Assembly (NCBI GenBank): GCA_029204225.1
Contig: CM055095.1
Location: forward strand, 16,384,442-16,448,441
Reading direction: 5' to 3'
DNA length: 64,000 bases
DNA from: Diphasiastrum complanatum
Lineage: Eukaryota > Streptophyta > Lycopodiopsida > Lycopodiales > Lycopodiaceae
Each line of letters begins with the position of its first letter. Position 1 is the stretch's first letter. The position numbers and the translations under genes were made by a program. A model generated the notes under the pieces. The model was not told the DNA's origin and made no database searches. It saw nothing but the letters and a program-made list of their open reading frames with translations. Positions 23,784 to 33,993 of this stretch are shown piece by piece.

Positions 23784-24722
23784 TCACAAAGTACATGCTT
23801 GAGTTTGGCTCAAAGCCTTTTCTACACATTTTGGAAGAGGACGATTGAAGCTATATTTGATGAATAGCTCTTCACCACATTTAATGGGCCTTATCGCACA
23901 TACCATTACGTATGTACCTTTTGAGTTCCTAGAAAAGTATTTTTTCTTTCCATTGGTGCATTCCTCAAAATCACAATTAGTTAATGAAGGGTGCCCAATG
24001 GAACTATTTATATATGCAGCAATATTGCCATGTTTTTCTGGATGCCCATCAATGTGCATACGATGTGATTTCAAAACATTCTCTCCTTGCACACGTCGCT
24101 CTTCCAAAGAACAAGCATTGGCATTCAAGCCATAAATCAACATTCTCCATTGGTGACGACACAGAGCATGCCAATCACCCCAATTTTATTGAGGTCCTGC
24201 ATAAGGCATTAATGTGACAACACTATTCAAAAAGACATCAATGCTAGTCAAAGAAAATAAACCCAATCCCGTGTTCAGAAAGTGCTCACTTGGCTTGATC
24301 ATGTACATATGATCCCAATATGAAAATGATGTTCCACATAATGGTAGTGGTACTCTATCAGGCCAACATGAATATTTATTTCTATCAAAGGGCTTAACCA
24401 ATGCTTCTAGGTAGGGAGGAAGGGGAGACTCAGTCAATGAGTTTAAAACATTCTTGGATAAGTCAATAGTACATAAATTTGGTTGTTCATTTTCAAATCT
24501 TGTCAAAATGTGTCCAAGTCATGTTCTTTTTTTTAATGGAGTAGATCTAGATGGGATAGGAAGAAGAGGAGATTCTACACAAGGTATGTGAGGTGATGTG
24601 GGATGGATAGAATCGATGTGAGGTGTCATGAGATAGATATAATCTATGTGTTTTGACATCATGGAATGAATAGTATCCATAGTAGAATCTACATAAGGTG
24701 TTGTGGGATGAATAGAATCCAT
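23784..24722 (-). pseudogene. SET-domain protein reading frame upstream of the CACTA transposase
   Basis: One phase stays open from 24722 to the stop at 23784 apart from two nonsense codons, TGA at 24519-24521 and TAA at 24186-24188 (313 codons in all). The first 60 or so codons are His/Pro/Asp/Ser repeats. Then come CGTSFSYWDHMYMI, NTGLGLFSLTSIDVF and MPYAGP, matching the SET start (GxGLFA and the Y-G-P strand). After that, HGNIAAYINSS replaces the usual R-F-I-N-H-S, and VMVCAIRPIKCGEELFIKYSF matches the closing GEEL-x-x-Y pseudoknot. SET domains transfer methyl groups to lysine using S-adenosylmethionine. The N-H-S motif has lost its His, so activity is doubtful even without the stops. It is on the same strand and just 5' of the TNP2 gene. 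Confidence 0.7.
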
Positions 24723-24830
24723 GTGAGGTGTCGTGGGATGAATAGAATCTGTGTGGTGATATCGTGGGATGAACAGATTCCATGGAAAGATCTATGTGAG
24801 GTGTGGTGGAGTGATGAGTGAGTGACGTGT
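24560..24830 (-). repeat. Degenerate minisatellite of about 30-36 bp
   Basis: Units of the form GTGAGGTGTCGTGGGATGAA followed by TAGAATC recur about seven times with substitutions. In the SET frame they encode repeats of SIHPTTPHID type. Confidence 0.75.
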
Positions 24831-24904
24831 GCGGAATGGAAAGATGCATAACTTCCACATCATGAGGTGTAGTGACTAGTGACATCATTATGATCATCAA
24901 CAAG

Positions 24905-25740
24905 ATCTTTGTCTAATGCCAAAGATGATCCAAAATTGATATTTCTTATCTTGTTGATAAGATTGTCAATCGACGCCAATCAACGTGTTATAAGACATTG
25001 ACACCAATGTATTATTCTGCAAGAGTGAAACATTATACAAGCATTAGTTTTTTTTTTTCAAAAAAATATAAATATGTGTATGATAAGAAAAGTACTAAAT
25101 AGTCAAAATGTACCTCCAAATCCACATCAGGCCCCTCAATGTGCTTTCCAAACTTCCACAGATGTTGCACCACTATTCGTCTTTCTCGAATTTTCAATTC
25201 TTTGCATTGTTTGCACTCGCAATATATCTTTTCATTGTACTTCTGTTGATACTAATTTCATTTTACAATTACAAAAATGATTAGCTTAATGCTACAAGCT
25301 AATTTATATGTGTATTAATACAGTCCTAAGTTTTAAACAAATAAATTTATAATACTTGTGATTTAGGTTGAGGCTTGGCCACCAGAACTTGATGACAATG
25401 AGGTTCCACTAAGTCTTTGCTCAAGCATTTGTGCTCTTTTTCATGATTTCATTTTGCAATAATATTGCATATTCTTTAACTTTTTGCTATCTTGTGGAGG
25501 CGTCGTGTTATAAACAATCATAGAAAAAAAACAAAAAAGTTATATTCAACACGTGAAAAATGCGACTTTACATATTTACTCGCAATTCCTGACAGACGAA
25601 AAATGCGAAAAATGTGACATTGTTGTCAAACTCCATGTATTTTTGCAGACCGTGTAAAAACACTTGTAAATCTGTAGACTGTGTAAAGACACGGGAAAAT
25701 CCGCAAAACTGGATAAACAATGGATGAGGATTAAAATCGA
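24905..25740. other. Interval without a supported gene
   Basis: No coding motif. A stretch around 25540-25720 rich in AAAAATGCGA and GTGTAAA words resembles 27540-27720, so it belongs to repeated DNA that also carries the LINE-like sequence that follows. Confidence 0.45.
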
Positions 25741-25744
25741 TTAG

Positions 25745-26055
25745 TCGATTAGTAAGAAGGAGAATAATCCAACACTAGAGGTGGTCCCTTTTTACACATA
25801 CCTGGGATCCTTTTCTCAAGTCCTACTTTTAGCATGAGATAGACTACCACCACTTGACTGGGGAAGGGACATGCCTCCCTTGTTCAACTAGAGTGATTTG
25901 GTTTCCGAGAGCCATCCAAGAGGCTCGAAGTAAGTGTTGCCTCTTCGATACCATTGTCACCCCCATGACTTTATATGCGGTAGAGGCATGGTGTATAGGT
26001 CTCCCCACCTCACACTGAGCCAGTCTTTCATGATTATAAACTACCATGCTAGCTA
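25745..26055 (+). pseudogene. LINE reverse transcriptase C-terminal remnant
   Basis: The plus strand reads NPTLEVVPFYTYLGSFS and, in another phase, LFDTIVTPMTLYAVEAWCIG. This matches the end of plant LINE reverse transcriptases, where a YLG strand is followed by a T-P-x-L-Y-G-x-E-x-W helix. Stops and frameshifts lie between the two blocks. A more decayed relative may lie at 27740-27870. LINE transcriptases copy their own RNA at a nicked target site. Confidence 0.5.
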
Positions 26056-26088
26056 TGTTGATTCGCGCGAAGCCTTTTGTTCCACATA

Positions 26089-26140
26089 GCCCATAAACCC
26101 TAAACCCTTAGCCCTTAGCCCTAAACCCTATGCCCTAAGC
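26089..26140. repeat. Telomere-like CCCTAAA units, interstitial
   Basis: About 50 bases contain CCCTAAA, CCCTTAG, CCCTTAG, CCCTAAA, CCCTATG and CCCTAAG in a row. The pure units match the plant telomere repeat. Confidence 0.75.
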
Positions 26141-26142
26141 TA

Positions 26143-26385
26143 CCAAGCCGTTATATCACCGTATCAAGGCGATTGCCATGCTGATCAACTTACGGGCAAT
26201 TGGTCCATATTAGTTCGTTTTAAACATAGAAGAGTATGAAAAAATTTTATAGTTAAAGTTTTACTTATCCGAAAGACCTGGTGTGGACACGTGTCCTGGT
26301 ATCAGATCAAATCCATGCTAGACTGACCCAAGTGACCCTTACAAAGTAAAGTATGTCACGCACTGTTGTCCATACTCCTGAGCAT
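26143..26385 (+). repeat. Direct repeat R1 with a degraded retrotransposon primer site
   Basis: This 243-base block matches 27280-27521 almost throughout. Near 26296 it contains CTGGTATCAGATCAAATCC, one base from the TGGTATCAGAGC primer binding site found in R2. It looks like the LTR end plus primer site of an LTR element. Confidence 0.7.
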
Positions 26386-27279
26386 ATCCATGCTTTCCAG
26401 TTGTATCTCACCAATAGTCTAAAGTAACACAAAGACGGGTAAGGTTGAGAGTTTCCATGATTGTTATATATGAGTAACATAACAACCATGGCATAAGGAC
26501 ATTGTGTAGGAAAGACATGATCAATGATTAGTAAGAGACTACCATTGTTTATATTAGGTATTAGGGCAGATCTGTGTCATTCTAACCCATTTGTAAAAAC
26601 AACGTATCTTACGCATTTCCATGCTGTCTAAGATCATCCTATTGGAGTCCTTACTTTAAGATTCTTTGACAAGGGTTTCTTTGAGAATTTGTTATTTATT
26701 TTTGCTAAACTAGAAATATTTTTTTATTTTGAACCGTTTTCTTAGCAAGAAGGAGAAGGTATATTAAGAAAAGTGAAACGTGATTCTTGTCGATAAACTA
26801 CTTATCCCATTTTGAAATAGGACATAACTACAAGGTTCGGGCATTATAATTATTACATTCGACTCTATTCAAGGTTCACGTATCTTCTTAGTCCAAGCTT
26901 TTATAGGTACCGAGTCAAAGCTAGGGTGGCAATACCACAAGAGAGAGATACAAAACTGCACTTAGTTCCTCTTGACAAAGCAAGACTGAAATCTTTTAAA
27001 GCCTTTATTCATAATTCAACAAGGTAAAGTAGAGCTGAAAAGTAAAATACAGTACTATAAAGTACCATAAAGCATAACCACTTTCAAGACGTCCAACTAA
27101 TACCTGTCACCATCCCACAAAACAAAACTGCACGAGTTAGTTTAGTGAGGAAGACAAGTGTCATAGGTGAGCGTCAATTGTTATTCATGTTTAAAAAAAG
27201 TTATATTACTTAACAACTTTGAATAGCATTTTAAAACATAGTCCAGTCTTCCCAATCAAACGTTGTATAAGCGATAGGC
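26386..27279. other. Spacer between direct repeats R1 and R2
   Basis: About 890 bases with no coding motif. It contains the 26897-26944 stretch shared with 19271-19318. Confidence 0.5.
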
Positions 27280-27521
27280 CAAACCGTTATATCATCGTAT
27301 CAAGACGAGTGTCATGCTAATCAACTTACGGACAATTGGTCCATATCAGTTCGTTTTAAACATAGGAGAGTATGAAAAATTTTAACCGTTAAAGTTTTAT
27401 TTAGCCAAAAGACCTGGTATGGACACGTGTGCTGGTATCAGAGCAAATCCATGCTATATTGACCCAAGTGACCCTTACAGAGTAAAGTATGTCACGCACT
27501 GGTGTCCATACTCCTGAGCAT
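27280..27521 (+). repeat. Direct repeat R2 with a TGGTATCAGAGC primer binding site
   Basis: Second copy of the R1 block. It includes a perfect TGGTATCAGAGC (about 27432-27443), complementary in sense to the 3' end of initiator methionine tRNA and used by many plant LTR elements to prime cDNA synthesis. Confidence 0.75.
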
Positions 27522-27937
27522 TGCTAGGGCACCTTTGGCATTTTGTAAGTGTCGCCTTTTTCACCTATCACAAAACACGTGTAAAAAACACAGTGTCGCG
27601 TTTTTTGTCTCTTTTTCATCTGTCTGTGAGAATTTACTTCTATTTATGCAAACAGTCGCGTTTTATTCGCCTATCTTATTTTACATGTAAATATGCAGAC
27701 TGTGCGACAACATGAGTAAAAATACAGCATGAGTGGAGGCAGATTAAAATAGGATTTAAGAAAGTAGAGGAGATAAATCCAACAACATATAGTTTTTCAC
27801 TCAGGCTACCCATGCATGACCCAGGTTGTCGTTGATGGGACGTTGTCCCATCGACTTGCCTCATGGCGAGGCCAACTAATCCTTATCAATTGATAGGAGC
27901 CACAGTACAGTAACACAATGATTCTACTTTAATTCTA
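27522..27937. other. Interval with a probable copia B 3' LTR edge
   Basis: No gene. At the right end, minus-strand AAGGGAGAGGG (27938-27949) is a plausible polypurine tract, and GTTAGAATTAAAG follows as a probable start of the 3' LTR of copia B. The far LTR end was not located. 27540-27870 resembles 25540-25790. Confidence 0.4.
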
Positions 27938-27994
27938 ACCCTCTCCCTTAAAGTAGAGTCTACTTTTTATATAGTCATATACATAGCTTTAAAG

Positions 27995-28410
27995 TCAACA
28001 AACTTTAAGTATAGAAAGTTTTGATCTAAACTTATCAAAGTTTTCTTTAACAAGTGGCTTAGTGAAAGTATCAGCTAGTTGTTCTTCTGTACTACAATGA
28101 ACAACATGAATTTCACGACTCAGCAGCCTCTCACGTATAAAGTGATACTGAATCTCAATGTGTTTAGTTCTCGCATGGAACACTAGATTCTTTGCTAGTT
28201 GAATGCCACTCTGACTATAGCTATGTATAGTTGTGGGATTTTTCTGTTTCATGCCAACTTCTTCCAAGATTTGTCTCAATCAGATAGCTTCCTGTGCTGC
28301 ACTACACATTGCCTTATACTCTGCTTCTGTGGTGGATAGAACAATCGTACTTTGCTTCTTACTAGACCAAGAAAAGCAACTGCCACAAAGCTGGAATACC
28401 ATTAGAGAAA
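27995..28410 (-). pseudogene. Copia B RNase H, 3' end of pol
   Basis: The minus strand reads CGSCFSWSSKKQSTIVLSTT, EAEYKAMCSAAQEAI, a stop, then LRQILEEVGMKQKNP, FHARTKHIEIQYHFIRERL and EEQLADTFTKPL, the standard copia RNase H end with the S-T-x-A-E-Y motif and the F-T-K-P close. It ends at 27995. It is the downstream part of the copia B polyprotein whose upstream part lies at 31690-34588, with the 28411-31685 insertion between. RNase H removes the RNA strand during cDNA synthesis. Confidence 0.88.
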
Positions 28411-28753
28411 CTTAGAGTTCGACGAGGGCCTTTGAAAAATATGTTTTTTTTTTTATTTTTTTCTTATTTCCATTGCCATGTGGACCAATTTAAACCTTAG
28501 CTTCGGGGTTCTACGTAACGTAGAATTTTCCAAATATAAATAAAATAAAAACTTTTAAATATATTGATGTTTCGTCAAGCAGCATGTGGAAATGCTATTG
28601 GTTGATGAGGCCTGCCCTTCCAGCTCATCACTGCCCAAAGAGATCCAAAAATATTGAAAATGAATATGACAGATGGTTGAGAAGAGAAAATCGATGTACC
28701 ATTAATGTATATGCATTGTCAAACCATGGTTAACAGGGATAACCATAGTTAAT

Positions 28754-30109
28754 TTGTGGCGCCAAATAGATCAGTGCTCCTCAATCGACTCTATGCTTCT
28801 ATTCAATGAGACAGATGATAATGGATTATGGATGCCAAGAAAATATTCAAAAAACTCTTGGGTTTTGATGCATCCATCATCAAGAGGAGCATTTCGAAAA
28901 AGGAAAAGGTCAAAACTATCATTTCGATCTTATTGGAAGGCCAAAATTTTGGATTTTAGAACATCATCAGGAGGAAAATCTATTTCTAAAATTCTAGTCC
29001 AACATGTATATATGCATTCAGAGATAAATGTGCAAGGATTCAACCATCAGGATCACAAATAAAGCAACTGTGAGTATTGATATTTTTGATACTTTGATTT
29101 TTGTCATTCATAAATATGTAATAGTAAACTTGCCAATCTGATCATTTTTCTCTTGCAGATTTATATCCATCCAACATAAATGAATGGGAGCCGAGTGGAT
29201 CTTTAGTAGGTGTGTTAGATGTTATTCACACTGATATTGGACAGCTGCAATATCGAGGTAGAACTACAAAAGATCTAGCTGATAGTGAAATCTTTTTTTA
29301 TGAATCAATGTATATTCTTGATACAAAAAAAAATTTGGACAAATAGTACCAATTCCATTACCTAGTTTTGAAAGTGATGAATGGATTGCACCAGCTGCTA
29401 CAGTTTCAGGATCATTTCATTGCAAGATATATAATGATGTAAAAAATTCATTAAAAATGAGCACGGGATAAAAAACAGTTAGATTGAGTTGGTTTATTTA
29501 TTTGTGGACTTCTTTTCAAGTGTCAATGTTCACAAAATCCCAACGATGTTTGTATGCAAAAATTTATCAGATAGTTTATTATCTGAACCTATGGATGAAG
29601 GCTGGGACAAAAGATCAGATGGAGAAATAGAATGCAGAATTAAAATGTCTTCCATGTACTTCCGTTATCAAATTGAAAAACAAATGTTAAGCTTATGCTT
29701 CCATTATCAAAGATGAAAAAAAATAAAGGTAAATGGGTGTCACTCGATCAAGACTTGGAAGCCAGTGGACATTCAAAACGAAAAAATATTGAAATTATAT
29801 ACAATGATGCCGTTTTGACATGTGTTGAGGTGGAAGAAGATTGGAGTCTAAACTACATCCGGCAGGAACTAATGCTCCTACAAGATGATGTACTTTCGGA
29901 CTTCAGATTCATTTTCAATGGTAAACTCGTAAGTAACTGTAAACACTCGATCTTTTATGAATAGTTTCAATCAAAACTTTCTAATACAATTTCTATACTA
30001 ATTCTAACTAACTTTGTATTAGTTTTATGCAGGTACGTAAAAGACATGAGGTTGAGACCAAATGCAGAGATATTGGCGAAACAATCCAACTTATGGAAGA
30101 ACATTGAGA
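28754..30109 (+). pseudogene. Spliced gene of unknown function within the insertion
   Basis: Exon 1 reads GLWMPRKYSKNSWVLMHPSS, then RSYWKAKILDF and KILVQHVYMHSEINVQGF. It has a stop near 29059 and a GTGAGT donor at 29070. After a CTCTTGCAG acceptor near 29158 the frame continues in phase as LYPSNINEWEPSGSLVGVLD, RTTKDLADSEIFFYESMYIL and, after an A-run shift near 29330, FESDEWIAPAATVSGSFHCK. A further block, KRKNIEIIYNDAVLTCVEVE then LSDFRFIFNGKL, ends at a GTAAGT donor at 29930. It joins a TGCAG acceptor at 30033 to read VRKRHEVETKCRDIGE and a stop. Splice sites and phase agree, so this was a real gene. I do not recognise the family. The last block has a ubiquitin-like strand pattern, a guess only. 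Confidence 0.5.
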
Positions 30110-30356
30110 TTCACTATCAGCAAATACATGCCAATCATCATGTCTTTATTTCATTATAGAAAAATTGCATTCCATTATTAGACTATGGACACAAGCTGAC
30201 TGTAAGAATCTATTGTGATATCAATAAAAAAAACCCATAAACGGGTTGTTTACAAGTAAAATGATTGTATCTTTTTTTTTTTATGTCTCTCTATTTACAA
30301 ATGGATCTCTATTCAATCAATTTTTCTATATTTTCTATATCAGTATTAGAAATTGA

Positions 30357-31110
30357 TCAAGCAACAGCTCCTATAATCTCCCCCTCCTCTATTTCGGGAA
30401 GGGCCTCAATGCCTTTTAAGACAAGAGGAATATCTGCTACAAAATTGCCTTTCTCTGTATTAGGAAGGACTTTTATTCTTTTTTGATCATATAAAATAAG
30501 ATCTGCATCCTGAACAACCTGAAAGGCTGTTAAGACAGGAGCAGATTCCTTTTGAGGGCCCTCCATTGCAGGTGCAACGCTTACACCATACTAGACAAAG
30601 GTTCTGATCAACTCTTGCCAAAATCTATATACATCATCAGGAGTATACGGCTCAAGAGTGAACTGTCATCACAAAACACGAGAATCAGCAAATTACAAAC
30701 AATGATAGTAATAAAATATGAACCAAAATGAAATGAACTATCTTTTCAATATCTACATTCGTTTGTAAATTATACCATTCAAAAAATAGCTTCGTATTGT
30801 ACAGGACAAACCATGCACAACTAAAAGCGTCATTTTGCTGTACACACTACATATAGAGAACAAAAATTAGTAATATTATAATAGAAATTTTATTTATGCT
30901 ATGACAATACATTTGATTTAAGAAAAAGAATACATGCATATCAGAGATAAATTGAATATACCTTTAGAGATTTGATGCTTATATCTCCAATTGAATTTGT
31001 TATTGTCGGTATTCCCTGAACGACATCATGAAGTAGAGAATCAAATTCTCTATGTGTATTTGCAGCTGAGTTTAATTTTACACATAGAAAGAGATCATGC
31101 ACTCGGGCAC
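30357..31110 (-). pseudogene. Ulp1-like (C48) cysteine peptidase fragment
   Basis: On the minus strand a frame near 31110-30963 reads RVHDLFLCVKLNSAANTHRE and VVQGIPTITNSIGDISIKS, then an AG/GTATAT donor. After a TATGTAG acceptor near 30852 comes CVQQNDAFSCAWFVLYNTKL. This resembles the Ulp1 Q-x-D-x-x-x-C-G-x-F/W-V core, with the catalytic Cys kept and the following Gly changed to Ala. After a GACAG acceptor near 30660 the frame continues as FTLEPYTPDDVYRFWQELIR, a stop, and AFQVVQDADLILYD. The catalytic His block was not found. Ulp1 peptidases cleave SUMO-type modifiers and are often carried by plant transposons. Confidence 0.4.
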
Positions 31111-31458
31111 TATCTAAAGTCCTTCAAGAATAATGAGATAAGTGTTGTCCATTCAAAGTTTCATCAACATGGTGAAACTATGATTATGGAAATCAAGGCA
31201 TTGTCTCATTTTCTTGGAGGACATAATTTTAATAAGGTGCATCAAATAATTTTTGTAAAGAAAACTATTGCGGTGAAAATTTTAGGATATGGACCAGTGA
31301 ATTCCATGTTCAGATCATCTCATTTTGCAGTGTATGCTGCTCACGTTGATTTTAGTAAGCATGAAAACTATGAGCTTTTGGATCCATACGAAAGAAAAAA
31401 ATTGTTGCATGATTCTAAGTTGCAACTTTCATTGGAAAAAATATCGGAAGCAGATTAG
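30991..31458 (+). CDS. Unrecognised 155-codon frame within the insertion
   Basis: An uninterrupted frame, probably entered at a TTTGCAG acceptor at 31066, reads LSLILHIERDHALGHYLKSF, SKFHQHGETMIMEIKALSHF, SMFRSSHFAVYAAHVDFSKH and YELLDPYERKKLLHD before a stop at 31458. It has balanced, protein-like composition and no stop in over 150 codons, yet it overlaps the Ulp1-like exon on the other strand. I do not recognise a domain. It may be the last exon of the plus-strand gene that begins at 28754. Confidence 0.4.
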   Translation: MNLLLSVFPERHHEVENQILYVYLQLSLILHIERDHALGHYLKSFKNNEISVVHSKFHQHGETMIMEIKALSHFLGGHNFNKVHQIIFVKKTIAVKILGYGPVNSMFRSSHFAVYAAHVDFSKHENYELLDPYERKKLLHDSKLQLSLEKISEAD

Positions 31459-31689
31459 ATACTGTTGAATTGTACTTTGTAAATATTTCTATTTAGTATA
31501 CAAAATTTTATTGTGTGTCTATAGCCTACTGGCTTGTATAAATTTGCATGTTTTTTGAAATTTTTTATAATCCGTCGATTTTGTATTATGACGAATTTGG
31601 ATTCTTCTGTAAAACCATTGGAAAAGTTGCAGTATATAGCTGTTTTTTGTGCTAGTCCCGAATCTAAAGCAACCGTGTAGACGTAGAGT

Positions 31690-32916
31690 ATTCCAATTAC
31701 ATACTGGTGCAAAGGTCTCCTCATAGTCCATCCCTTTACCTTGTGCATACCCTTTGATCACCAATCTTACTTTTTGCTTTGTTATACTTCCATCTGCATG
31801 GTACTTAGTCCTCTATACCCATTTACAGCCAATGGGTTTCTTGCCAACTAGTGGTTCCACTAAGTCCCATGTGCTATGCTTAGCAATTGACTCCATCTCC
31901 TCTCCCATGGCCCTGACCCAAATGTCATCATCCTTCTCTTCACCATAAGTCGAAGGTTTTTTGCTTTGAATAATGCTAGATAAGAGAGCATAATTTGTTT
32001 CATACCTTTCATGTTGTGTCTTCTCTCTTGTTGATCTTTGTAGCTCTCCCTGGCTAGATGATCCTGGAAAGTCATCCATGTCGCGGCTCTCCAACAATCT
32101 CTCAAACCACTTAGGGAGCTTCCTGTCAGGTGATCGGCTTCCTGGTGAAAATGTATCCCATACTACATCTTTCTCCTTGCGTTTGTCACTTGCAACTTCA
32201 ATCATTCTTGCACCAAAAGGTTTATCTCTACCTCTCCAACCTACCTCTTGAGGTTGAGTAGTAGTATTTTGAGATGTATCCTCATGTCCATCACTAGGAA
32301 AGTCAATAAATGGATCATCATCAGGAGGTATCTTCACTATACCATCTTTCCCACTGGATGTGTCTATCTTCTCAGCATCCTCGTCTTCATACATCTTGGA
32401 TTCATCAAAGATGACATCACGGCTTACATGTATTTTGTTCTCCACTGGATCAAAACATCTATAGTCCTTCACACAATCATCATATCCTAGGAACATACAC
32501 ATGATAGCTTTCACATCAAGTTTACGTCTCTCTTCCTTAGAAATGTGTACAAAGGCCTTACATCCAAAGATTCGAGAGTGGTTCACCTTTGGCTTCTTCT
32601 TCGTGAATGCTTCCGCAGGTGTTATCTTTGGTATGGCAATGGTAGGACTTCTATTTTTAAGATAGGCTATCGTACTGCATGCTTTTGACCAGAAATCGTT
32701 TGGTAGTTTCATCTCAGCTAGCATAGATCTGGCACTTCTCACAATCGTACGATTCTTGCGCTCAGCTACACCATTGAGAGCAGGAGTATGAGCTTGCATA
32801 AATTGTCTTTTGATCCTACATTGATCACAAAGATCATTGAAGTCTTTAGACTTGTACTCACCTCCACTATCTGATCTTAGAAATTTGATCTTCCTAGTTG
32901 TCTGATTTTCAACCAA
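31690..32916 (-). pseudogene. Copia B integrase core to reverse transcriptase start
   Basis: From 32916 the minus strand reads FLRSDSGGEYKSKDFNDLCD with the second catalytic Asp, ALNGVAERKNRTIVRSARSM with the catalytic Glu, DFWSKACSTIAYLKNRSP, SRIFGCKAFVHI, MFLGYDDCVKDYRCFDP and VSRDVIFDES. A hydrophilic linker follows, then WVRAMGEEMESIAKHSTWDL and KPIGCKWV at the reverse transcriptase start. After a stop near 31813 the next phase reads MVIKGYAQGKGMDYEETFAP and then loses similarity at about 31690, the insertion point. The integrase core Asp lies in the neighbouring frame (32877-33236). Confidence 0.9.
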
Positions 32917-33236
32917 TGCTTTGAACTCTTGAAATTGTCAAATGCATCTAATTTTTTTTTCAAGAAGTAAATCCACGTCTTATGTGACATATCATCAATA
33001 AAGGTCATGAAATATAAGACTTTACCTAAGGACATAGTCCTCATAGGCCCGCATAAATCTGTGTGGATCAAACTCAGGATGTTCTTTGCCCTTGTAACAC
33101 CACCTCTATTGAACTTCTCTCGATGCTGCTTCCCATACACACATGATTCGCACATCAATTTCAAGTGGTCTTCTATCGTAGGCAATCCTCTCACCATTTC
33201 CAATTTTCTCATCAAATTGAGGCTTCCTAAGTTCAC
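32877..33236 (-). pseudogene. Copia B integrase zinc region and first Asp
   Basis: The frame reads CESCVYGKQHREKFNRG with the C-x2-C pair, SLIHTDLCGPMRTMS with the first catalytic Asp and YFMTFIDDMSHKTWIYFLKK. It overlaps the next frame at 32877-32916, which marks a frameshift in the polyprotein. Confidence 0.88.
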
Positions 33237-33261
33237 GTGACCAAGCCTCTAATGCTGCAGT

Positions 33262-33987
33262 TCAATTTGCGATGGAATGGATGAGACAAGTCCATGTTGC
33301 TTTGATTGTAGCATTCAGCCTGTACAATTTAGTGTTGGGCTCTCTTATACCATCCGCAATAACTTTGAACTTTTGGTTCACATCTTTCACAAAGCAACGA
33401 TCATGGGCAAATTCTACTTTCAACTTTTGATCAGTAATAACTCCAATAGAAAGTACATTTTTCTTCAAACCTTGTACGTAAAGTACCTCCCTGATCATCC
33501 TGCTTTTGCCATCAAGAAGTTGGATTGAAACAGTGCCTATCCCCTTGATCTTGCACACATCACCATTTGCTTGTGAAACGGACGTTCCATTATCCAAGAC
33601 TTTCAAGCTATTGAGCCAATCCTTGTTACCTGTCATGTGTCTTGTGGCTCCCGAGTCAATATACCATGCTTGATCATCTTGATTAGATGACAATGCTGAT
33701 ATGAAGATGCTAGAGTCTTCAATCTCACCCTCATCGACAAGGTTACATGCTTGCTTTGGTTTTCCCTTATCTGATTCCGCCAGGAATTTTTGACATTCAC
33801 TCTTCCAATGGCCCTTTTTACCGCAATGGAAGCACTTGCCTTTCTTCTTGGTCTTGTTGGAAGATCCCTCATTCTCCTGAGTCTTGGTGAATTGTTGTTT
33901 AGACTTCTTCTTGCCCTTGCCCTTGCCTTGTTTTTGGCGTGTCGCAAGTGCCTGATCGTCAGTGTTTTGATGTCTAGCTTTCACCAT
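33262..33987 (-). pseudogene. Copia B zinc knuckle and protease
   Basis: A Lys-rich segment leads to CFHCGKKGHWKSEC, a canonical C-x2-C-x4-H-x4-C knuckle. WYIDSGATRHMTG, the aspartic protease active site with D-S-G intact, follows, then VLYVQGLKKNVLSIGVITDQ and KLYRLNATI leading to the integrase. It stops at 33262, shortly before the integrase zinc region resumes in another phase. The protease would release the Gag and Pol products. Confidence 0.9.
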
Positions 33988-33993
33988 TTCTCG

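Larger units (their letters stand above)
28411..31685. mobile_element. Gene-bearing insertion of about 3.3 kb inside copia B
   Basis: Copia B protein similarity stops at about 31690 in the first reverse transcriptase blocks and resumes at about 28410 in RNase H, same strand and same element. The DNA between has spliced reading frames on both strands unrelated to copia. The ends show only a weak inverted similarity (CTTAGAGTTCGACGAGGGC against CTTTAGATTCGGGACTAGC), so the element class is uncertain. Most of the reverse transcriptase is also gone, so a deletion accompanied or followed the insertion. Confidence 0.6.

Noticed and set aside
23784-24143. Short independent SET gene starting at 24143
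   Set aside because: The SET N-terminal strands lie upstream in the same phase beyond a stop at 24186, so the frame at 24143 is only the C-terminal part of the broken gene.
30357-30566. Independent small gene at the Ulp1-like locus
   Set aside because: It continues in phase from an upstream exon after a splice acceptor, so it is treated as part of the Ulp1-like fragment.
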